Source of the DNA: Anaerolineales bacterium
GTDB taxonomy: Bacteria; Chloroflexota; Anaerolineae; Anaerolineales; Villigracilaceae
Assembly: GCA_025938055.1 (NCBI GenBank)
Contig: JAICQC010000109.1
Span: forward strand, 1-11,358
Direction of reading: 5' to 3'
DNA: 11,358 bases
The translations under genes and the position numbers were made by a program. The notes beneath the pieces are model-generated. The model was not told the origin of the DNA, searched no databases, and was given only the letters and a program-made list of their open reading frames with translations. The stretch's first letter is position 1. Each line of letters starts with the position of its first letter. Shown piece after piece: positions 1-4,415 of this stretch.

Positions 1-1189
1 TGATATACCATTCCTGCAGTAAATATGCCAGTCCCTGATCGCTGTATTCCACCTTCTTGTCCTGGGCGACACGCTTGAAGATCTCACGATATTCTTCGTA
101 AGAGGGATCGCCGATCTCGATCTTGTGCCGCAGGCGGCGCAGGAAGGCTTCGTCGACAAGATCTTTTGGCGGCAGGTTGGTCGAGAATACGATCAACACG
201 TCGAACGGCACTTCCACTTTGCGTCCGTTATGGAGGGTGAGGAAATCCACGCGGTTTTCGAGCGGGACGATCCAGCGGTTGAGCAGGTCACGCGGGCGCA
301 CCTGCTGCCGTCCGAAGTCGTCAATCAACAGGATGCCGCCGTTGGCTTTCACCTGGAACGGGGCTTCATAAAACTTATGGACCTCATCGTAGACGAGATC
401 AAGACCTTCCAGTGTCAGCTCGCCGCCCACGACAATGAACGGGCGTCGTATCTTCACCCAGCGCGGGTCGCGGCGCTGGCTCGTGCGCAGGTTTCCCGTG
501 CCCGGGACATTCGTCGGGGTTTCCGAATCGGGCGCAAGCCGGTGGCTCACCTGGTCGTAGACCTTGATCACCTGTCCATCTAGATACAATGCATATGGAA
601 TATACATAGATTGGGTCAGTACCAGGTTCCCAAATGCACGCGCCACACTTGTCTTGCCATTGCCGGGAGGTCCGTACATGAAGATCGACGTGCCCGAGTT
701 AAGCGCGGGACCTAATCGCTGAAAGGTCGATTCGGACATGACCATCTGCGACAGGAGCTGGCGCATCATCCGGGAGGTGACGGTCGTACGTCCGGTCTTT
801 TGGCGGCGAATGGCTTCGTTGTACACCTCAAAGGGAACCGGCGCCGGTCCGGCGTACTGGCTGCGCTCCAGCGCCTCACGCGCCCGTGTAATCCCCGCGC
901 TGGTAATGCCATAGGTATACGCGCCTTCACCCAGCCCGCCCTGTGATGACTTTACTTCCAGCATTTTCTCGCGCTTGAGCGCTTCCAGGATCCCATCTGT
1001 GACACCTGCAAACGGCAGGGCGATCAGCTCCGCGATCTTAAAACCGCTCATATATCCCTGCGAGTAGAGAATTTTTAATGCCAGGTCCTGCAGCCAGAGA
1101 TGGGCTAAACCTGTGTCTTCCACTGAGTTAATTGGGGGCGGTGAAAATACTGCCGGACCTGCCGATGGTCTTCCGAGTGGATTATTCAT
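1..1189 (-). CDS. AAA+ ATPase with N-terminal winged-helix-like region (3' end outside window)
   Basis: Reading the minus strand from ATG at 1189 gives an uninterrupted frame of 396 codons that runs off the window edge, so the C-terminus is missing. Residues about 30-105 look like a winged helix (helical, then a beta wing ending YTYGITSAG), followed by a linker with GPAPVPFEVY. The ATPase core has Walker A GPPGNGKT (173-180), Walker B ILLIDD (286-291), a sensor-1-like VFSTN (334-338) and an arginine-finger-like FLRRLRH (349-355). These motifs indicate an ATP-hydrolysing AAA+ protein of the MoxR/chaperone-like kind, cytoplasmic since no signal or membrane segment is seen. Its substrate cannot be told. 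GGGAG lies 5 nt before this ATG. An in-frame ATG at 1201 with GGAG 8 nt upstream is an alternative adding four residues. It is transcribed divergently from the glycosyltransferase gene and has its own -10 box at 1247-1242. Confidence 0.85.
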   Translation of the reverse strand, partial: MNNPLGRPSAGPAVFSPPPINSVEDTGLAHLWLQDLALKILYSQGYMSGFKIAELIALPFAGVTDGILEALKREKMLEVKSSQGGLGEGAYTYGITSAGITRAREALERSQYAGPAPVPFEVYNEAIRRQKTGRTTVTSRMMRQLLSQMVMSESTFQRLGPALNSGTSIFMYGPPGNGKTSVARAFGNLVLTQSMYIPYALYLDGQVIKVYDQVSHRLAPDSETPTNVPGTGNLRTSQRRDPRWVKIRRPFIVVGGELTLEGLDLVYDEVHKFYEAPFQVKANGGILLIDDFGRQQVRPRDLLNRWIVPLENRVDFLTLHNGRKVEVPFDVLIVFSTNLPPKDLVDEAFLRRLRHKIEIGDPSYEEYREIFKRVAQDKKVEYSDQGLAYLLQEWYI

Positions 1190-1213
1190 TGCAACTCCCA
1201 TAGGGAATGCTCC

Positions 1214-1264
1214 ATTAAGATAAGAATTTGAGTGCATACAAATTATACTTCCTCTTATCTTAAT
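1214..1264. promoter_or_regulatory. Nested inverted repeats between divergent genes, candidate operator
   Basis: ATTAAGATAAG at 1214-1224 is matched perfectly by its reverse complement at 1254-1264. Inside lies a 20-bp dyad, AATTTG-N2-TGCA-N2-CAAATT (1225-1244), symmetric at 16 of 20 positions. The inner dyad overlaps the -10 box of the minus-strand ATPase gene, where a repressor would block initiation. The two dyads have different centres (about 1234.5 and 1239). The symmetry is visible in the sequence; a regulatory role is inferred. Confidence 0.5.
1242..1247 (-). promoter_or_regulatory. -10 box for the AAA+ ATPase gene
   Basis: The minus strand reads a perfect TATAAT at 1247-1242, placing the transcription start near 1235 and giving a leader of about 45 nt. 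No good -35 hexamer is seen at 16-18 bp, so the promoter may need an activator or a relaxed -35. Confidence 0.5.
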
Positions 1265-1357
1265 CTCTGCTTGCACTTGATTTACACCTGCATGTGTTCC
1301 AGATGAATACATCCGTGCGGTGCGTCACGCGCCAACCAGGCACATTCGATTATCGTA

Positions 1358-1363
1358 TATAAT
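1358..1363 (+). promoter_or_regulatory. -10 box for the glycosyltransferase gene
   Basis: Perfect TATAAT lies 10 bp before the ATG at 1374, so transcription would begin about 1370 and the mRNA would have almost no leader. No convincing -35 is present at the usual distance. Confidence 0.5.
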
Positions 1364-1373
1364 CGTGGGCACT

Positions 1374-2057
1374 ATGAACCTGTCCATCGTCATACCGGTC
1401 TACAATGAGGCCGAAAATATCGGGGAAATTGTCAAACGGGTGCAATCCACAAAACTTGCCAAGGAAATTATCGTCGTAGATGATGGCTCAGGGGATGGAA
1501 CCCGCGATGTTCTACAGAAACTGGACGGTAAGAAAAAGGTGCGTGTGATCCTTCATGAACGCAACCAGGGAAAAGGCGCGGCCGTAATCACCGGTTTGAG
1601 AGCCTCCCGGGGCGATGTGTTGCTGATCCAGGATGCCGACCTCGAGTATGATCCGCGTGATTACCCGACTCTCTTGCAGCCCATTCAGGAAGGACTCGCA
1701 GACGTGGTCTATGGTTCCCGCTTTCTCGGCGCGCCGCACCGTGTGACTATGTTCTGGCATCTGATTGCCAACCGTCTGTTGACACTAATGACCAACATCC
1801 TGTACAACACGATCCTGACCGATATGGAGACTGGTTATAAAGTCTTCCGTCGTGAAGTCATCGAGGGGATGAATATCCGCGCCAAACGCTTCGACTTCGA
1901 GCCGGAATTCACCGCAAAGGTGCTCAAACGCAACTATCGCATCTTCGAAGTGCCGATCTCCTTCAACCCGCGCGATTACTCACAGGGGAAAAAGATCAAG
2001 CTGAAGGATGCCTTCGAAGCGGTGTGGACGTTATTGAAATATCGTTTTATGGATTGA
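1374..2057 (+). CDS. GT2 family glycosyltransferase, polyprenyl-phosphate mannosyl/glucosyl transferase type
   Basis: The 227-residue protein has a GT-A fold of the dolichol-phosphate mannosyltransferase (DPM1) type. The visible motifs are VIPVYNEAENI (6-16), EIIVVDDGSGDGT (31-43), NQGKGAA (64-70), the metal/nucleotide-binding QDADLEYDP (86-94) and GSRFLG (114-119). FDFEPEFTAKVLKRN (173-187) and VPISFNPRDYSQGKKI (193-208) match the acceptor side of the family. It likely transfers a hexose from a nucleotide sugar to a polyprenyl phosphate at the cytoplasmic face of the membrane. It lacks the C-terminal membrane helices of some homologues. The ATG at 1374 is chosen because the family N-terminus begins there. 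An in-frame ATG at 1320 would add 18 unconserved residues and lies upstream of the -10 box. No other glycan gene is nearby, so the exact sugar is unknown. Confidence 0.88.
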   Translation: MNLSIVIPVYNEAENIGEIVKRVQSTKLAKEIIVVDDGSGDGTRDVLQKLDGKKKVRVILHERNQGKGAAVITGLRASRGDVLLIQDADLEYDPRDYPTLLQPIQEGLADVVYGSRFLGAPHRVTMFWHLIANRLLTLMTNILYNTILTDMETGYKVFRREVIEGMNIRAKRFDFEPEFTAKVLKRNYRIFEVPISFNPRDYSQGKKIKLKDAFEAVWTLLKYRFMD

Positions 2058-2062
2058 GCGAT

Positions 2063-2094
2063 AAGAGAGAGGCGTCGAGGGCGACTCTCTTTTT
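2063..2094 (+). terminator. Rho-independent terminator of the glycosyltransferase gene
   Basis: AGAGA pairs with TCTCT and GTCG with CGAC around an AGGG loop, with a GGC bulge on the left arm. A run of T (about 2090-2094) follows. The T-run overlaps the stop codon of the convergent lipoprotein gene, whose TTA is at 2093-2095. Confidence 0.75.
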
Positions 2095-2671
2095 ACTTGT
2101 TCACAGTCACGTTGTACTCGTAGATGTAATCCCCTGCCGCGAAATCGGCAGCCCCGTCATTGATCTCCTGGTCGAAGGTGGCGACCGCCTCCAGGTGGTA
2201 TTCGCCTGAAGCCCAGTCTGACATTAACACACCAAAATCCAGGCACACAAATCCATCTGGCCGGGTAAACGTCACGGGATGCACCACATCGTCTCCCAGC
2301 TCCTCTCCATTGAAGTAAAGATTCACATTGATGTGTTCAAAATTCTGCTGAAGGATTTCATCGGTTATCGTGCACCAGCCATAATTGAAATAGGTCGGTT
2401 TATCATCTGTAATGTTGACCGTGAAGGTAAGAGTGCCGGGCTGTGCATAATCTTGCTCGGTGTACTGCTCCTCCGCCAGAGCCTGCAGGTAGACCCAGTC
2501 CCCGCCCCGCAGGGTTTCCAGTAGAGCATCGGCATCCTCCTCCATGGTTGGCATGGGCGCTTCCGAGTCCGATTCGCGGTTCAAGGGGATCATGCCGGGC
2601 AAAAGGCACGACATGATAAGGAAACAACTCACGATCATTACGAACTTCGCTGTGAACGCTCTGGTTTTCAT
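2093..2671 (-). CDS. Small predicted lipoprotein of unknown function
   Basis: The 192-residue protein begins with a basic N-terminus (MKTRAFTAK) and a hydrophobic stretch (residues 10-22). Two lipobox-like sites are seen, IVSC (Cys16) and IMSC (Cys22), so lipid anchoring outside the membrane is likely. An acidic, Met/Pro-rich linker (about 32-50) leads to a domain at about 78-192. This domain has alternating hydrophobic strands (LTFTVNI, INVNLYF, YIYEYNVTV), suggesting a beta sandwich. Cys100 and Cys143 could form a disulfide. The family is not recognised. The ATG at 2671 is preferred because AAGGAGA lies 7 nt upstream; an in-frame ATG at 2695 has no such site and lies at the -10 box. It sits alone between two plus-strand genes. 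Confidence 0.75.
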   Translation of the reverse strand: MKTRAFTAKFVMIVSCFLIMSCLLPGMIPLNRESDSEAPMPTMEEDADALLETLRGGDWVYLQALAEEQYTEQDYAQPGTLTFTVNITDDKPTYFNYGWCTITDEILQQNFEHINVNLYFNGEELGDDVVHPVTFTRPDGFVCLDFGVLMSDWASGEYHLEAVATFDQEINDGAADFAAGDYIYEYNVTVNK

Positions 2672-2694
2672 AGGCTGTCTCCTTTGACATGGCA

Positions 2695-2700
2695 ATTATA
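2695..2700 (-). promoter_or_regulatory. -10 box for the lipoprotein gene
   Basis: The minus strand reads TATAAT at 2700-2695, about 24 bp before the ATG at 2671. This fits a short leader carrying the AAGGAGA ribosome site. The -35 region does not match the consensus. Confidence 0.5.
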
Positions 2701-2750
2701 AACACCTTACCCGTTTTCTCATGATGTTCCGGACAGGGGGAGTTACATTT

Positions 2751-2777
2751 TTGCCAGCGATACATGGCAGGTATAAT
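2751..2777 (+). promoter_or_regulatory. Promoter of the 110-residue helical protein gene, probably leaderless
   Basis: TTGCCA (2751-2756) and TATAAT (2772-2777) are separated by 15 bp, slightly shorter than usual. Only 6 bp separate the -10 box from GTG at 2784. The transcription start should therefore fall at or next to the start codon. Confidence 0.55.
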
Positions 2778-2783
2778 CCGGCT

Positions 2784-3116
2784 GTGGACTGGCAGAAACA
2801 GATCGAGGCTGAATTTGAAAAGGCTGAAGAGGCGCGTGCCCGTGGCAACGAGGGGCAGGCACGCGTCTGTGCGCGCCGCGCCGCAGGCATCGCGGTCCGG
2901 GAATATCTACTGCGGAAGGGAATCCGCCCTCCGAGCGTGAGCGCCTACGATCTGCTGAACCAACTCAAGACCGACCCGAATCTTTCGGCTGACCTGAGGC
3001 GGATCGCCGAGCACCTGACGCTGCGCGTGACTGAGGAATTCAAATTGCCTGTCAACGCAGATCTGGTTGCGGAGGCGAGAAAATTCTGTGTGGAACTCTT
3101 AATACCCAGGGAATGA
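2784..3116 (+). CDS. Small all-helical protein, HEPN-like (tentative)
   Basis: The frame from GTG at 2784 encodes 110 residues rich in Ala, Arg, Glu and Leu, predicted almost wholly helical, soluble, with no signal peptide. The layout of four or more amphipathic helices resembles HEPN-fold proteins: EAEFEKAEEARARGN, then ARVCARRAAGIAVREYL, SAYDLLNQL and LVAEARKFCVELL. R72 and H77 fit the R-x4-H spacing of HEPN ribonucleases, though such a short match can arise by chance. GTG is chosen because the -10 box lies just upstream. ATG codons at 2721 and 2724 are in frame, but they precede the promoter and add residues unlike the rest. It has its own terminator and no obvious nucleotidyltransferase partner. 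The function is unknown. Confidence 0.7.
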   Translation: MDWQKQIEAEFEKAEEARARGNEGQARVCARRAAGIAVREYLLRKGIRPPSVSAYDLLNQLKTDPNLSADLRRIAEHLTLRVTEEFKLPVNADLVAEARKFCVELLIPRE

Positions 3117-3120
3117 AAAT

Positions 3121-3155
3121 AAATAGACCCTGATGGACCTCAGGGTCTATTTTGC
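3121..3155. terminator. Bidirectional terminator between convergent genes
   Basis: A perfect 13-bp stem (3121-3133 with 3140-3152) encloses a TGGACC loop. T-rich ends on both strands let it stop the plus-strand helical protein gene (stop at 3116) and the minus-strand sigma unit (stop at 3173). Confidence 0.88.
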
Positions 3156-3172
3156 TTCAGTTTTTCTGCTTT

Positions 3173-3436
3173 CTATTTTCTTCCAACCAAATAATAGAGG
3201 GCGCGTCCGACAGTGATCAGGATCAACATACCAGACATCACACCGCCCAGGACAACGAACATCCGCTGCCAATCACGCAGGCGCGACACGATCTCCTCCG
3301 GCTGGAGGAAGCTGATCCGCTCGCGCAGACGCTGGACAACCTCATTCGGGGGAGTTACGGGTCTGAGCGTCCCTGCCAGATGCGCTTCGAGCGCACTTAA
3401 TTGATCTTCAGAAAGTCTAGTCCTGCTTCTCATCAT
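3173..3436 (-). CDS. Small single-pass membrane protein encoded after the sigma factor, possible anti-sigma regulator
   Basis: The 87-residue product has a charged cytoplasmic-type N-terminal part (1-58) and one strongly hydrophobic segment (about 59-77), ending in a short basic tail (GRK). The N-terminal part contains LSALEAHLAGTLRPVTPPNEVVQRLRERI. This resembles the short segment seen at the start of membrane proteins that accompany sigma factors in Chloroflexota and Actinobacteria. No zinc-binding anti-sigma motif (HxxxCxxC) is present. It starts 49 bp after the sigma factor stop, on the same strand, and shares its terminator, so co-transcription is likely. The ATG pair at 3436/3433 follows an in-frame stop and has only a weak ribosome site. 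The regulatory role is inferred from position and topology. Confidence 0.7.
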   Translation of the reverse strand: MMRSRTRLSEDQLSALEAHLAGTLRPVTPPNEVVQRLRERISFLQPEEIVSRLRDWQRMFVVLGGVMSGMLILITVGRALYYLVGRK

Positions 3437-3485
3437 CTTTTGTTACTCATCGGTTGTCAAACACGACGACAATCCAGCATTTTGG

Positions 3486-4058
3486 TTACTCATTATCCAG
3501 ATTGATGTTCTGGTCACCTAATTGATCTCGCAGCGCCAGAAGTGTGCGGTGATAGAGACTTTTAACAGCGCCTTCACTGCGTCCCATGATCGCGCCGATC
3601 TCTGCGTTCGACATGTTCTCGACGAACTTCAGAATCAGGAGATTCTGTCGTTCAGCAGGCAGACGCCGGATGAACCTGAGAAGCGCGTCCTGTTCCTGCG
3701 AGCGGACCAGGTTCCGTTCCGGGTGGTCCCCTTTCGAGGGCAACACCGGCACGTCATTAATGGGGATCTCCTGCCGCCGGCTACGGTCACGGTGCCAGTT
3801 GGCAACCAGGTTGTGTGCGATGCGATACAACCAGGCGGAAAACGGGACGCCGCGGTCCGTATAGTTTTGAATGTGGTTCATCGCCCGTTGAAAGACGCGG
3901 GCGGTGAGATCCTCCGCGTCGTGGAGGTTCCCTGTTCGGTAGTACACATAGTTGAAGATGCGGTCAATATAACGCTCGTAGAGCATACCGAAAGCATCCC
4001 GGTCGCCCTGTGATGCACGCGTCAGCACATCTTCTTCATTGAATTCGAGTTCCGGCAC
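3486..4058 (-). CDS. ECF-type RNA polymerase sigma-70 factor
   Basis: The 190-residue protein has sigma region 2 at about 21-93 (DAFGMLYERYIDRIFNYVYY through FSAWLYRIAHNLVANWHRDR) and region 4 at about 122-178. The region 4 helix-turn-helix is MSNAEIGAIMGRSEGAVKS. Regions 1 and 3 are absent, as in extracytoplasmic-function sigma factors. It would direct RNA polymerase to a private promoter set; the signal is unknown. The start codon is GTG at 4058, supported by AGGGA 6 nt upstream. It is followed by a small membrane protein gene, the usual arrangement for a sigma factor and its membrane-bound regulator. The C-terminus (QNINLDNE) has no extra sensor domain. Confidence 0.93.
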   Translation of the reverse strand: MPELEFNEEDVLTRASQGDRDAFGMLYERYIDRIFNYVYYRTGNLHDAEDLTARVFQRAMNHIQNYTDRGVPFSAWLYRIAHNLVANWHRDRSRRQEIPINDVPVLPSKGDHPERNLVRSQEQDALLRFIRRLPAERQNLLILKFVENMSNAEIGAIMGRSEGAVKSLYHRTLLALRDQLGDQNINLDNE

Positions 4059-4065
4059 GGTGAGT

Positions 4066-4104
4066 CCCTACCGGCAGGGTTGTAAAACATAACCCCGACG
4101 GGTT
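4066..4104 (-). promoter_or_regulatory. Leader hairpins in front of the sigma factor gene
   Basis: On the transcribed strand, CCCTGCCGGTAGGG (4079-4066) is a quasi-palindrome (12 of 14 positions) whose right arm contains the ribosome site AGGGA. A second small hairpin, AACCC-GTCG-GGGTT (4104-4091), lies just upstream. Folding of the first would hide the ribosome site; whether this happens is not known. Confidence 0.4.
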
Positions 4105-4119
4105 TTGGAAGTTTCAGGG

Positions 4120-4156
4120 AGTATAACATGTCACATTTTTATTTCATAATTGTCAA
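4120..4156 (-). promoter_or_regulatory. Promoter region of the sigma factor gene
   Basis: The minus strand has TGTTATACT ending at 4120, an extended -10 (TGn plus TATACT). A perfect TTGACA lies at 4156-4151 but is 25 bp upstream, too far to pair normally with this -10. The extended -10 alone may suffice. The predicted leader is about 55 nt and contains both hairpins. Confidence 0.45.
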
Positions 4157-4211
4157 GAAATGCCCACTGCTCTTCGTAACCGTCAATGATTCATAAGAAT
4201 TGAGTCAGAGT

Positions 4212-4241
4212 TTGGGTAGACTGGATATGGATTGGTATAAT
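4212..4241 (+). promoter_or_regulatory. Promoter-like pair upstream of the repeat
   Basis: TTGGGT (4212-4217) and TATAAT (4236-4241) are 18 bp apart on the plus strand. The only downstream gene is uvrA, 175 bp away, with the palindromic repeat between them. It may be a distal uvrA promoter or drive a short untranslated RNA through the repeat. Confidence 0.4.
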
Positions 4242-4266
4242 AAAAGATTGCGGTTTTCAATATTCT

Positions 4267-4343
4267 CATGTCATTCTCACGAAGTACACCGTGACGGTGT
4301 GAACAACCGTAGGGAGATTCTTCGCTACGCTCAGAGCGACATG
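4267..4343. repeat. 77-bp palindromic intergenic repeat (REP/MITE-like)
   Basis: The element begins CATGTCATTCTCA and ends with an imperfect inverted copy, the reverse complement of CATGTCGCTCTGA (10 of 13 positions alike). An inner perfect hairpin, ACACCG-TGA-CGGTGT (4286-4300), lies near the left end. The right part reads AGATTCTTCGCTACGCTCAG. This type of CATGTC...GAAGAATCTC repeat is, from memory, dispersed in Chloroflexota and other genomes. No transposase is encoded. Its core TTCGCTACGCTCAG resembles that of the repeat inside argS. Confidence 0.65.
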
Positions 4344-4370
4344 CAAAATTAACGATAATTGAAACAAATG

Positions 4371-4379
4371 TGCTATAAT
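4371..4379 (+). promoter_or_regulatory. Extended -10 promoter of uvrA
   Basis: TGCTATAAT is a perfect extended -10, 36 bp before the uvrA ATG. No -35 at proper spacing is evident (TTAACG at 4349 is 19 bp away). No LexA box of the Escherichia CTGT-N8-ACAG or Bacillus GAAC-N4-GTTC type is seen near it. Confidence 0.6.
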
Positions 4380-4386
4380 TAATTCG

Positions 4387-4408
4387 CCTTTTCCACCCTT
4401 AGAAAAGG
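4387..4408 (+). promoter_or_regulatory. Hairpin covering the uvrA ribosome binding site
   Basis: CCTTTTC (4387-4393) pairs perfectly with GAAAAGG (4402-4408) around an 8-nt loop. The right arm is the Shine-Dalgarno sequence, 7 nt before the ATG. Pairing would limit translation initiation. The stem is A/U-rich and probably weak. Confidence 0.4.
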
Positions 4409-4415
4409 TTAACGT

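Larger units (their letters stand above)
4059..4415. other. 357-bp intergenic region between sigma factor and uvrA
   Basis: This divergent spacer holds the sigma factor leader and promoter (4066-4156), a plus-strand promoter-like pair (4212-4241), a 77-bp palindromic repeat (4267-4343), the uvrA -10 box (4374-4379) and the uvrA leader hairpin (4387-4408). No coding frame of convincing size or composition was seen in it. Confidence 0.7.

Noticed and set aside
125..583. Plus-strand open frame of 152 codons
   Set aside because: It is antisense to the AAA+ ATPase gene, whose Walker motifs are clear in the minus-strand frame; the plus-strand product shows no recognisable motif.
1320..1373. In-frame ATG at 1320 as the glycosyltransferase start
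   Set aside because: It lies upstream of the TATAAT at 1358 and adds 18 residues absent from the family.
3438..3493. Short direct repeat (TTTTG(G)TTACTCAT) near the end of the sigma gene and the start of the next
   Set aside because: It is only about 13 bases with one indel, includes start/stop-codon-like context, and is easily explained by chance.
4085..4120. ECF-type autoregulated promoter (TGAAAC ... CGTCG) before the sigma factor gene
   Set aside because: The two elements are only about 10 bp apart, whereas ECF promoters normally have about 16-17 bp between -35 and -10.
4344..4415. SOS (LexA) box in front of uvrA
   Set aside because: No CTGT-N8-ACAG or GAAC-N4-GTTC type palindrome is present; a lineage-specific LexA site cannot be excluded.
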